A stretch of DNA of 14,743 nt, taken from an uncultured Oscillospiraceae bacterium (lineage in GTDB: Bacteria; Bacillota_A; Clostridia; Oscillospirales; Oscillospiraceae). The position numbers and the translations under genes are program-made. The stretch lies in the NCBI GenBank assembly GCA_900754605.1, contig CAAEDK010000298.1, positions 1 through 14,743 of the forward strand. Reading direction: 5' to 3'. The number at the start of each line of letters is the position of its first letter. Position 1 is the first letter of the stretch. Below are positions 1 through 6,407 of this stretch, in pieces. Below the pieces are notes generated by a model that worked only from the letters and a program-made list of their open reading frames with translations, ran no database searches and was not told where the DNA came from.

Positions 1-545
1 CCGCCTCTCCCCATGATTTGGAGAGTGCTATCCGACAAACAGTGGAGGCTTATACCGACCTGTCCCGGGACAAGGTGGGAGCCCTGATGGTGTTTGAGCG
101 TGGAGACCTGCTGGACGATGTGATTAAGACGGGGACGTCGTTAGACTGCTCAGTGACCAGTGAACTGCTGAAAAACCTGTTTTGGAACAAAGCTCCCCTC
201 CATGACGGCGCGGTGATTGTGCGGGAGGGCCGAATTGTAGGAGCGGGCTGTATGTTGCCCCTGTCAAGCAATGTGAACCTGAGCCGGGATTTGGGAATGC
301 GCCACCGGGCAGGTATCGGAATGAGTGAGCACTCTGATGCAGTGGTGGTCATCGTTTCGGAGGAGACAGGGTCCATTTCTGCCGCGACTGGCGGGATGCT
401 CAAGCGGCACCTGGCACCGGAAACGCTGGAGCGTCTTCTGCGTAATGAGCTGTTGTCGGAGCAGGAAGATGTGGATCGGGGGAGTCCTCTGTCCGGCCTG
501 ATATCCGGGCTGCTGCCCCGGAGAAAGGAGGGTGAGGACCAATGA
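1..545 (+). CDS. cdaA: Diadenylate cyclase CdaA, 5'-truncated by window edge
   Basis: This is the C-terminal 180 residues of a membrane-bound diadenylate cyclase, which condenses two ATP into the second messenger c-di-AMP. The reading frame is open to the left edge (first full codon at 3), so the true start and the expected N-terminal membrane helices, roughly 100 residues, lie outside the window. The TTG at 18 is not a credible start. Visible DAC-domain signatures are the APLHDGA motif (DGA codons at 204-212) and the RHR motif (300-308) within GMRHRAGIG; both are the family's catalytic and ATP-binding elements. The tail after about position 450 is variable and basic (PRRKEG). The stop overlaps the cdaR start by ATGA at 542-545, preceded by AAAGGAGGG, so the two genes are probably translationally coupled. 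Identification is firm. Confidence 0.96.
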   Translation, partial: ASPHDLESAIRQTVEAYTDLSRDKVGALMVFERGDLLDDVIKTGTSLDCSVTSELLKNLFWNKAPLHDGAVIVREGRIVGAGCMLPLSSNVNLSRDLGMRHRAGIGMSEHSDAVVVIVSEETGSISAATGGMLKRHLAPETLERLLRNELLSEQEDVDRGSPLSGLISGLLPRRKEGEDQ

Positions 546-1771
546 TGGAGCGTTTGCGGGAGAGTCGTTGGGTCTACATCCTGATCTCTGTGCTGCTGGC
601 CGTGGTGTTCTGGCTGTATATCCGGGATGCGGAGGATCCCACTATGAGCCGTCCTATCTACAATGTACCGATCCAGATCACCAACGAGCGGGTGCTGGAG
701 GAGCGTGGTCTGACGGTTTCCGGTCTGTCCCAGAGCAGCCTGACTGTGGAGGTCACTGGGCCAGTGAGCGTACTGAATAACCTGACCCGGAACAATATTA
801 CTGCATCAGTGGATGTGTCCTCCATCACAGAAACAGGGGCACACGAGTTGAACTGCCGCCTGATCCTGCCAAACAATGTGGACACGACTGGGGCCTTCTT
901 TCCGGAGCAGTCCAATCCAGTGACTGTGACAGTGGACACCTTGGTGACAGAGACTATGAATGTAGAGGTTCGCCTGGAGGGCAGTGTGGCCGATGGTTAC
1001 CAGGCTGGTACGCCGGTGGCTGATCCAGAGACTGTGGAACTTCGGGGTTCTGCGGAACAAGTGAGCCGAGTAAAGAGAGTGGTAGCGATTTTGGAAGCTG
1101 ACGATTTGGATCAGTCTTTTGCTGGGAAGCTGCCTTTGAAGCTGTTGGACGAAGATGGAGAGGTCATTACAGACAGCAGCGTGAAACTCAGTGAGGATTC
1201 TGCCTATGTGACCATGACAGTGGGTGTGGTCAAGAGGGTGAAGCTGACAGTCAATCTGCTGCCTGGCGGCGGCGCCACAGGAGAACAGGCTAAGTGTGAA
1301 ATTTCTCCCAGCACCATCACAGTGGTGGGCTCCGAGGAGGAACTGGAGGGGCTGACAGAGATTTCTCTAGGCAGTATCGACCTGTCTCAGGTGGTGGATA
1401 CCGCCACAGTCTCCAAACCGATTGTTCTCTCACCGACCTTGGAGAATGCTGACGGTGTGACCGAGGCCCAAGTAACGGTGACGGTAAAGGGCCTGTCAAC
1501 CAAGACCTTTACTGTGAATAATATTGAGACGGTGAACCAGCCTGGTAACTATCAGGTGGATGTAGTGACCCAGGAACGGGTTGTGGTCATCCGGGGCAGC
1601 GAGAGTGTCCTGGAGTCCCTGGATGCCAGCCAGATCCGCATTGTGGCCGACCTGTCGGATGTGACGGCCACCGGGACCTATCCGGTGGCGGCGACGGTGT
1701 ATCTCAACGCCAGCGATGAGGTGGGGCCCGTCGGCACCTATACGATCAATGTAAATGTCAGGAAACGCTGA
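542..1771 (+). CDS. cdaR: CdaA regulatory protein CdaR (YbbR repeats)
   Basis: This 409-residue protein is the YbbR-domain partner that binds CdaA and modulates c-di-AMP synthesis from the outer membrane face. One N-terminal membrane anchor is visible at about residues 10-28 (YILISVLLAVVFWLYI), with no cleavage site evident. The rest is beta-rich and extracytoplasmic. It divides into about four YbbR-like repeats (roughly 30-140, 140-240, 240-330, 330-409), each with VEVTG-, VELRG-, VVGSEEE- or VVIRGSE-type strands followed by an aspartate-rich 'DVSS/DLSQ/DLSD' turn. The length is somewhat shorter than the B. subtilis protein, as I recall it. The start at 542 is supported by AAAGGAGGG and the ATGA overlap with cdaA. 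In many Firmicutes glmM follows; here it does not. Confidence 0.95.
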   Translation: MMERLRESRWVYILISVLLAVVFWLYIRDAEDPTMSRPIYNVPIQITNERVLEERGLTVSGLSQSSLTVEVTGPVSVLNNLTRNNITASVDVSSITETGAHELNCRLILPNNVDTTGAFFPEQSNPVTVTVDTLVTETMNVEVRLEGSVADGYQAGTPVADPETVELRGSAEQVSRVKRVVAILEADDLDQSFAGKLPLKLLDEDGEVITDSSVKLSEDSAYVTMTVGVVKRVKLTVNLLPGGGATGEQAKCEISPSTITVVGSEEELEGLTEISLGSIDLSQVVDTATVSKPIVLSPTLENADGVTEAQVTVTVKGLSTKTFTVNNIETVNQPGNYQVDVVTQERVVVIRGSESVLESLDASQIRIVADLSDVTATGTYPVAATVYLNASDEVGPVGTYTINVNVRKR

Positions 1772-1801
1772 ACAGCGGAACCTGACGAAAAGAAAACCTT
1801 C

Positions 1802-1806
1802 GGAGG
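1802..1806 (+). promoter_or_regulatory. Ribosome binding site selecting a TTG start at 1815
   Basis: GGAGG sits 8 bases before the TTG at 1815. The in-frame ATG at 1755, inside the end of cdaR, has no Shine-Dalgarno match upstream. The TTG start also gives the normal N-terminus of the RseC family, so it is preferred. Confidence 0.7.
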
Positions 1807-1814
1807 CGAGACCC

Positions 1815-2243
1815 TTGAACCAATATGCACTGGTAAAAAAGCGGTTGAAAGAGGATGTGGTCCAGATTTCCCTGCTGCGGCAGACGGAGTGCGGACTGAA
1901 GGAGAGTTGCGGCGGCAATTGTGCCGGCTGTGTTCAGCAGCCCCAAGGAGAACTGTTGGCCACAGCCAGCGACCCCATCGGTGTTCAACCTGGAGAGCGA
2001 GTGGAGGTGGAACCTACTGCGGGACATTCTATCGGACTGTCCTTGGTGGTATTTGCCCTGCCTTGCGTGTTCTTGGCGCTGGGCTATCTGGTTGGACAGG
2101 CTTTGGGACTGGGGGAAGGGGCCTCGGTGGGTACGGCTGCGGTAGGACTGCTGGTGGGTTTTCTCCCGGCAGTGCTGGTCAATCGATGGATCACTCGGCG
2201 GGCTGCCCCGGAGTTTGTGGTTGCCAGACGGGTGAACCTCTGA
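1815..2243 (+). CDS. RseC/MucC-like (SoxR-reducing family) membrane Cys protein
   Basis: This 142-residue protein starts at TTG 1815; a 162-residue form from ATG 1755 is possible but lacks a ribosome site. Its N-terminus (MNQYALVKKRL) begins a small cytoplasmic domain. A cysteine cluster C26-x5-C32-x3-C36-x2-C39 lies in TECGLKESCGGNCAGC, followed by a DPIGVQPGERVEVE strand. Two membrane helices follow at about 73-96 and 103-123, and the tail is short and basic. This layout is that of the RseC/MucC family. Members are known from sigma-E regulation and, in other operons, from the Rsx/SoxR-reducing system, where the cysteines are thought to hold a redox or metal centre. No rnf/rsx, rseA or soxR gene is nearby, so the Gram-negative roles should not be transferred. 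It lies 43 bp after cdaR and 9 bp before the next gene. Family is likely; function is unknown. Confidence 0.82.
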   Translation: MNQYALVKKRLKEDVVQISLLRQTECGLKESCGGNCAGCVQQPQGELLATASDPIGVQPGERVEVEPTAGHSIGLSLVVFALPCVFLALGYLVGQALGLGEGASVGTAAVGLLVGFLPAVLVNRWITRRAAPEFVVARRVNL

Positions 2244-2252
2244 CCGGGAGCT

Positions 2253-3125
2253 GTGTTCGGGTATGTGCGTCCCCTGCGGGACGAACTGAAATGCAGGGAC
2301 TTTGATCTGTACCGGGCGGTCTATTGTGGGCTGTGCGCTGCTATGCGGCGGCGGTACGGCTGGTTGGCTCCCATGTTTCTAAACTATGACTTTACCTTTC
2401 TGGCCCTGCTGCTGGCTCCTCCAGAGGAGGTATTCTCTCCTTGTCAGGGCCGGTGCCATGCCAATCCCTTTCGGAAGAAGACCATGTACCAGCCCACGCC
2501 CGCCTTGGATGTGGCAGCAGATGAGAGTGTGGTGCTGACTTGGTGGCAACTGCGTGACAAGGCACGAGACGATCGGGGCTGGAAGGGCTGGACAGCCCGC
2601 TTGCTGGCCCGCTTGCTCCGCCCTTCCTATCGCCGCGCAGCGTCCCGCCGGCCAGACTTTGACCGGAAGGTGAAGGAACAGCTCAGGCGGCTGGATGAAC
2701 TGGAGGAGGAGCGATGTCCATCGCTGGATCGGGCGGCGGATACTTTTGCCGAGCTGCTTCGGGCGGCGGCTCCCTCCAGCGGGGAGGAGAACCGGGATCG
2801 GGCTATGGAGCAGCTGCTCTATCACTTGGGCCGGTGGATCTATCTGCTGGATGCTCAGGACGATCTGGAGGAGGACCGGGCGGCGGAGCGGTACAATCCC
2901 GTTGCTGCACGGTTTGGACTGGAGGGGGATCAGGAGGCCATGGCGCGCACCCTGGACCATTCCAGGAACCTGATGTACTCTGCGGCCCAGCTGGCTGACT
3001 TCGGCTGCCGCTGGCCTCTGATTGAAAATATCCTGTACCTGGGGCTCCCTCTGGTACAGTGTGCCGTATTCGATGGGAGCTGGAAACAGATCCAAAAACA
3101 AAAGATATGGAGAAACAGCACATGA
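2253..3125 (+). CDS. DUF5685-type protein of unknown function
   Basis: This 290-residue soluble protein starts at GTG 2253. The MFGYVRP N-terminus is the conserved opening I associate with the DUF5685 family, which outweighs the short spacing from GGGAG (2246-2250). Visible motifs are YCGLC (C25-x2-C28) and SPCQGRCH (C64-x3-C68, H69), a plausible four-cysteine metal site. A helix-rich, highly charged C-terminal half carries an acidic [10 protein letters not shown] motif (D200, D203, D204, D208) followed by RYNPV. The acidic patch superficially resembles the Asp-rich metal motif of all-helical isoprenoid-synthase-type enzymes, but no catalytic function is established for the family. There is no signal peptide; one hydrophobic stretch near 47-55 is probably a buried helix. 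The stop overlaps the J-protein start (ATGA, 3122-3125), so the two are coupled. Family call is moderately sure, from memory of the motifs. Confidence 0.75.
   Translation: MFGYVRPLRDELKCRDFDLYRAVYCGLCAAMRRRYGWLAPMFLNYDFTFLALLLAPPEEVFSPCQGRCHANPFRKKTMYQPTPALDVAADESVVLTWWQLRDKARDDRGWKGWTARLLARLLRPSYRRAASRRPDFDRKVKEQLRRLDELEEERCPSLDRAADTFAELLRAAAPSSGEENRDRAMEQLLYHLGRWIYLLDAQDDLEEDRAAERYNPVAARFGLEGDQEAMARTLDHSRNLMYSAAQLADFGCRWPLIENILYLGLPLVQCAVFDGSWKQIQKQKIWRNST
3109..3112 (+). promoter_or_regulatory. Ribosome binding site selecting the ATG at 3122
   Basis: GGAG lies 9 bases before ATG 3122, which overlaps the upstream stop as ATGA. The in-frame alternatives GTG 3059 and ATG 3107 would add residues ahead of the canonical J-domain opening and have weaker sites. 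Confidence 0.6.
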
Positions 3126-3730
3126 GAGATCCGTACAGCGTGTTGGGCGTCAGCCAAAATGCCAGTGATCAGGAGATCAAAAAGGCGTATCGGGAACTGG
3201 CCCGCAAGTACCATCCTGATAACTATGTGAACAACCCCTTGGCCGATTTGGCTGAGGAGAAGATGAAAGAAGTCAATGAAGCTTACGAAGCCATCCAGAA
3301 GCAGCGCAGCGGGGGTGGCAGCTATCAGCAGCAATCTTCCGGCTACTATCAGGGCAGCTATCAGCAACAGCAGCAGCGGCAGCAGTATGGTGGGGGGAAC
3401 CCGACCTTTGCTCGTGTGCGGAACCTCATCAACATGGGGGATTTGAATGCGGCGGAGCGGCTGCTTCAGGAGGTGCCCCAAAAGAGCGGCGAGTGGTACT
3501 TCCTGATGGGCAGTGTGGCCTATCGCCGGGGCTGGCTGGACGAGGCGATGCAGAACTATAACCTGGCGGTACAGCTGGAGCCAGGAAACATGGAGTACCG
3601 CCAGGCCCTGGCAATGATGCAGCAGGGAGGGCAGGCATACCACCCCTATGGCGGTGGGGCGATGGTGGACGGCATGGACTGCTGTACCACCATGCTTTGT
3701 ATGAACTGTCTATGCGGAGGCTGTAACTGA
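3122..3730 (+). CDS. J-domain protein with TPR-like region and C-terminal Cys cluster
   Basis: This 202-residue DnaJ-family (class C) co-chaperone probably stimulates the ATPase of DnaK for a dedicated client. The J-domain spans about residues 1-62, opening [10 protein letters not shown], with the essential HPD triad at 31-33 (RKYHPDN). Residues 63-92 form a low-complexity Gln/Tyr/Gly/Ser linker. Residues about 95-165 look like a TPR pair ([38 protein letters not shown]). The C-terminus has six cysteines in fifteen residues (C187, C188, C193, C196, C198, C201). It lacks the G/F region, the four-CxxCxGxG zinc domain and the substrate domain of true DnaJ, so it is not the general DnaJ. It is coupled to the DUF5685-type gene by ATGA, which makes that protein a candidate client or partner (inference). 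Confidence 0.9.
   Translation: MRDPYSVLGVSQNASDQEIKKAYRELARKYHPDNYVNNPLADLAEEKMKEVNEAYEAIQKQRSGGGSYQQQSSGYYQGSYQQQQQRQQYGGGNPTFARVRNLINMGDLNAAERLLQEVPQKSGEWYFLMGSVAYRRGWLDEAMQNYNLAVQLEPGNMEYRQALAMMQQGGQAYHPYGGGAMVDGMDCCTTMLCMNCLCGGCN
3308..3397 (+). repeat. Gln/Tyr/Gly low-complexity coding repeat in the J-protein linker
   Basis: CAG/CAA-rich codons encode a linker with runs QQQ and QQQQQ and interspersed Tyr, Gly and Ser (residues 63-92). Slippage-prone CAGCAG tracts here could vary in length between strains. The reading frame stays intact through the tract. Confidence 0.75.
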
Positions 3731-3731
3731 C

Positions 3732-4253
3732 ATGGCCGGGCGGTTTTCCTCAAAGAGCGGCCGGACCGCGCTGGGGGGTGTCCTGGCTGCTGGAAGCCTG
3801 GCAATTCTGTGGCTGGCCTGCATTACGCCTACTGGAAGGCTTGGTGTAGCTGCTGCGGCGGGGCTGTTTCCGATTGGTGCAGTCCTGCTGGCCGGACGGG
3901 GTGCAGGCCTCCTCTGTTGGGCGGCAGCTTCTGTGCTGGGCCTGCTGATCCTTCCAGATAAGGGTGTGGCGCTGATGTATCTGTGCTTTATGGGACTGTA
4001 CCCCGTGGTCAAAAGTCGGCTGGAGCAGTGTGCCAACCGTACACTGGAGTGGGCAGGGAAACTGGCTTTCTTCAATGCGGCACTCACCTTGCTGTGGGTG
4101 GTATTCCGAAGCTTGTTCCTGCCGGCTCTGCCTGCCTGGCTGGCTGGGAAGGTGTGGCTGCTCTATGGAGTGGGAAACTTGGTATTTCTCCTGTATGATT
4201 GGGGGCTTTCTCGGTTGATTGGCATGATGACGGCCCGCTTAAAGCTGAGATAA
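3732..4253 (+). CDS. Small multi-pass membrane protein, unknown function
   Basis: This 173-residue protein begins one base after the J-protein stop. GGAGG at 3716-3720 is 11 bases upstream of its ATG. It is almost wholly hydrophobic. Likely membrane segments are at about 12-31, 38-53, 57-75, 79-94 (partly), 109-127 and 135-155, with a basic N-terminus (GRFSSKSGR) and a basic C-terminus (MMTARLKLR), giving five or six passes. The loop motif GLYPVVKSRLEQ followed by LEWAGKLAFFNAAL looks like a conserved family signature, but I cannot name the family with confidence. There are no ATPase, peptidase or transporter motifs. Its place as last gene of the cassette, just before the AT-rich gap at 4254-4344, suggests it closes a transcription unit or is shared with it. 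It may be the membrane partner of the J-protein (inference only). Confidence 0.8.
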   Translation: MAGRFSSKSGRTALGGVLAAGSLAILWLACITPTGRLGVAAAAGLFPIGAVLLAGRGAGLLCWAAASVLGLLILPDKGVALMYLCFMGLYPVVKSRLEQCANRTLEWAGKLAFFNAALTLLWVVFRSLFLPALPAWLAGKVWLLYGVGNLVFLLYDWGLSRLIGMMTARLKLR

Positions 4254-4289
4254 GCAAGGAAATACATGGACTGTAAAGTAAAAGAGCCT

Positions 4290-4320
4290 TTCAAAGAATG
4301 GGCGATCTATGAAATACAAT
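4290..4320 (+). promoter_or_regulatory. Possible weak sigma-A promoter before yicC
   Basis: The gap 4254-4344 is the most AT-rich junction of the window. TACAAT (4315-4320) matches the -10 consensus at 5 of 6 positions. The best -35 is TTCAAA (4290-4295) at a long 19-bp spacing, so support is weak. Transcription would start near 4327, leaving a leader of only about 18 bases before yicC. No hairpin plus U-tract terminator is visible in the gap, so read-through from upstream is equally likely. Confidence 0.22.
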
Positions 4321-4344
4321 GCTGGAAAAAGGAAGTGACCCACT

Positions 4345-5226
4345 ATGGTCAAAAGCATGACCGGCTATGGCCGGGCGGAGGAGACGGTGAACGGGTGTAC
4401 CATCACCGTGGAACTGCGCTCGGTGAATAACCGCTATCTGGACTGTAACGTCCGCATCCCCCGTCTATATCTCTTTGCGGAGGAATCCATCAAGAGCCGG
4501 GTGCAGAACACCATTTCCCGGGGAAAGGTGGATGTGTTTGTTACCCTGGATAGCGCCGGGGCGGAGGAAGTGAGAGTGTCTGTCAACAAGCCTTTGGCTC
4601 AGCAGTATGCCAACGCGCTGCAAGAGCTGGCACAGCTGTGCGGACCAACTGCCTACCGCATTACGCCGGAAACGCTTGCTCGCTTTCCGGAGGTTCTGAT
4701 GGCAGAGAAGGCGGAGGAAGATGTGGAGGAGAAGGCCCAGGATATGTGCCGGGTGCTGGATCTGGCCTTAGCTGACTTTGACCAGATGCGCAGTCGGGAG
4801 GGACAGCGCCTGGAAGAGGACATTCTCTCCCGGGCCCGTACCATTGAGGACTTGGTGGCCAGAGTGGAGGAGCGTTCGCCCCAGACCGTATCTGAGTACC
4901 GGGCCAAGTTAGAGGCGCGGATGAACGAGGTGCTGGCGAATACCCAGCTGGACCCCGCCCGAATCCTCACAGAGGCAGCTATTTTTGCCGATAAGGTGGC
5001 AGTGGATGAGGAGACGGTTCGGCTCCGCAGCCACATCGGACAGCTGCGGACCATGCTGGACAAGGGCGGAGCTGTGGGACGAAAACTGGACTTTCTGATC
5101 CAGGAGTTTAACCGGGAGGCCAATACCATTGGCTCCAAGTGCAGCGACATTGAGATTGCACGTCATGTGGTGGACATCAAGGCTGAGATTGAAAAGATCC
5201 GGGAACAGATCCAAAATATGGAGTAA
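4345..5226 (+). CDS. yicC: YicC/YloC family endoribonuclease
   Basis: This 293-residue protein is of normal length for the YicC/YloC family. The N-terminus KSMTGYGRAEE is the diagnostic family opening, and the N-terminal YicC domain covers about residues 1-155. The C-terminal DUF1732 domain (about 208-293) holds GRKLDFLIQEFNREANTIGSK and a long terminal helix with KAEIEKIREQIQN. Family members are reported endoribonucleases that influence RNA turnover and stationary-phase or sporulation phenotypes. The residues between the domains form a charged coiled-coil-like region. The start is supported by AAAGGAAGTG at 4328-4337 and by the conserved N-terminus. It is the first gene of the block whose order matches B. 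subtilis yloC-prkC, and remA follows after 12 bp. Confidence 0.94.
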   Translation: MVKSMTGYGRAEETVNGCTITVELRSVNNRYLDCNVRIPRLYLFAEESIKSRVQNTISRGKVDVFVTLDSAGAEEVRVSVNKPLAQQYANALQELAQLCGPTAYRITPETLARFPEVLMAEKAEEDVEEKAQDMCRVLDLALADFDQMRSREGQRLEEDILSRARTIEDLVARVEERSPQTVSEYRAKLEARMNEVLANTQLDPARILTEAAIFADKVAVDEETVRLRSHIGQLRTMLDKGGAVGRKLDFLIQEFNREANTIGSKCSDIEIARHVVDIKAEIEKIREQIQNME

Positions 5227-5238
5227 GGGGGCGCATGT

Positions 5239-5508
5239 GTGAAGCTGATCAACATCGGGTTTGGAAATATGGTCTCAGCGGGGCGGCTTATCGCCATCGT
5301 CAGCCCGGATTCCGCCCCCATTAAGCGTATGATCCAGGAAGCCAGGGATCGGGGTGTGCTCATCGATGCCACCTACGGTCGGCGGACCCGGGCAGTGCTC
5401 ATTATGGACAACGACCATTTGGTGCTTTCTGCCCTTCAGACAGAAACGGTGGCCAACCGTCTGGCCGGCGAGCGAGAGGGCGACGACGGAGAGGAGGAAC
5501 TGGAATGA
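5239..5508 (+). CDS. remA: RemA-type DNA-binding regulator (DUF370)
   Basis: This 89-residue protein starts at GTG 5239, with AAGGGGG at 5225-5231. It is nearly a textbook Rem[10 protein letters not shown] at the N-terminus, [18 protein letters not shown] in the middle, then [13 protein letters not shown]. subtilis RemA is the same length, forms ring-shaped oligomers that wrap DNA, and activates extracellular-matrix and osmoprotection operons. In Clostridia its regulon is largely unmapped. The C-terminal tail ([12 protein letters not shown]) is acidic and variable. The ATG at 5235 is out of frame and can be discarded. Its stop overlaps gmk as ATGA, so it is part of the same translated unit, as in B. 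subtilis where it also sits between yloC and gmk. Whether it controls matrix genes here is inference. Confidence 0.95.
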   Translation: MKLINIGFGNMVSAGRLIAIVSPDSAPIKRMIQEARDRGVLIDATYGRRTRAVLIMDNDHLVLSALQTETVANRLAGEREGDDGEEELE

Positions 5509-6116
5509 ACCAAAAGAAAGAGAGAGGACAGTTAATTGTACTCTCAGGCCCGTCTGGGGTCGGAAAGAGCACGGTGATTGCTGAACTGTTTGCTCAGCGT
5601 AACAACATCTACTTCTCCGTTTCCTATACGACCCGGCAGCCACGGGTTGGGGAGCAGGACGGAGTAAACTATAACTTTGTTTCCCGGGAAGAGTTTGAGC
5701 GGATGATCGCCGATGATGAGCTGCTGGAGTATGCCGAATATGTAGATAACTACTACGGAACCTCCATGAAGCTGATTCAGGAGAAGCTGGATGTGGGGAT
5801 CGATGTGTTGTTGGATATTGAAGTGCAGGGGGCGGCAAAGGTGCGTGCCCGGTGTCCGGATGCCTTGTTTATCTTCATCATCCCCCCCTCCTTTGAGGAA
5901 CTCTCCCGTCGGCTTCACCGGAGGAATACAGATAGCGAGGACGTGATTGCTGGCCGGCTGGCCAAGGCTCGCCAGGAGTTCCGTGAGATCCCAAAGTATG
6001 ACTATTTGGTCATCAATGACAAGGTGGCAAATGCGGTCAGTGAGATCGAGGCCATCCTGACCGCAGCAGAGTGCCGCGTGAATAGCCGAAGCCGGATGCT
6101 GGCTCAGTTTGCCTAA
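5505..6116 (+). CDS. gmk: Guanylate kinase
   Basis: This 203-residue enzyme phosphorylates GMP to GDP with ATP, an essential step of guanine nucleotide supply and of (p)ppGpp and c-di-GMP precursor pools. The P-loop GPSGVGKS is at residues 15-22. The GMP-binding region reads [21 protein letters not shown], with the conserved SxTTR and GVxY elements, followed by [14 protein letters not shown] and the DIEVQGA strand. The lid region [12 protein letters not shown] and the YDYLVIND element near the C-terminus are also present. The length is that of the family. The start at 5505 overlaps the remA stop (ATGA) behind a GGAGG site. A 43-bp gap precedes rpoZ, matching the gmk-rpoZ pairing seen across bacteria. 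Confidence 0.98.
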   Translation: MNQKKERGQLIVLSGPSGVGKSTVIAELFAQRNNIYFSVSYTTRQPRVGEQDGVNYNFVSREEFERMIADDELLEYAEYVDNYYGTSMKLIQEKLDVGIDVLLDIEVQGAAKVRARCPDALFIFIIPPSFEELSRRLHRRNTDSEDVIAGRLAKARQEFREIPKYDYLVINDKVANAVSEIEAILTAAECRVNSRSRMLAQFA

Positions 6117-6159
6117 GTCCGGGAAAAACTGAACTGACAAGAAAAGGAGTTTTGCCGTT

Positions 6160-6375
6160 ATGATGTTATATCCTGCCATGAGAGATCTGCTGAAGAAAAT
6201 CCCCAGCCGCTACCAGATGGTGAATATGGTGGCTCACCGCGCCCGCGAGATTTCCGCTGAGGCGGAGATGGCTGGAGAGCCTTTGGATGATAAGCCGGTG
6301 AGCATTGCGATCCGTGAGGTGGCAGAGGGCAAGCTGGACGAGCAGATCCAGCAGATCGAGCAGATCCAGGTGTGA
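6160..6375 (+). CDS. rpoZ: RNA polymerase omega subunit
   Basis: This 71-residue protein is the omega subunit, which helps assemble the beta' subunit into core RNA polymerase. The N-terminus MLYPAMRDLLKKIPSRYQMVNMVA and the AHRAREISAEAE helix match Gram-positive omega, and KPVSIAIREVAEGKL is the conserved end of the fold. The C-terminal tail QIQQIEQIQV comes from a small tandem CAGATC-type repeat (about 6343-6369). AAGGAG at 6144-6149 is 10 bases before ATG 6160; the next codon is also ATG, so a start one residue later cannot be excluded. In B. subtilis coaBC follows; here priA follows after 32 bp. Confidence 0.94.
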   Translation: MMLYPAMRDLLKKIPSRYQMVNMVAHRAREISAEAEMAGEPLDDKPVSIAIREVAEGKLDEQIQQIEQIQV

Positions 6376-6407
6376 GACCCTGAGCCGCGGAGAGGAGGAA
6401 CAGAAGT

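Noticed and set aside
5..25. CTCTCC...GGAGAG inverted repeat at the left edge
   Set aside because: It lies inside the cdaA coding frame and is short; no reason to treat it as a signal.
1755..1814. ATG at 1755 as the start of the RseC-like gene
   Set aside because: It has no ribosome site and adds 20 residues not typical of the family; TTG 1815 has GGAGG at good spacing.
3059..3121. GTG 3059 or ATG 3107 as the start of the J-protein
   Set aside because: The J-domain opens at [10 protein letters not shown] from 3122, which has its own GGAG site and the ATGA overlap.
6125..6153. AAAACT...AGTTTT inverted repeat around the rpoZ ribosome site
   Set aside because: Only six AT-rich pairs with a 17-base loop; too weak to claim a regulatory hairpin.
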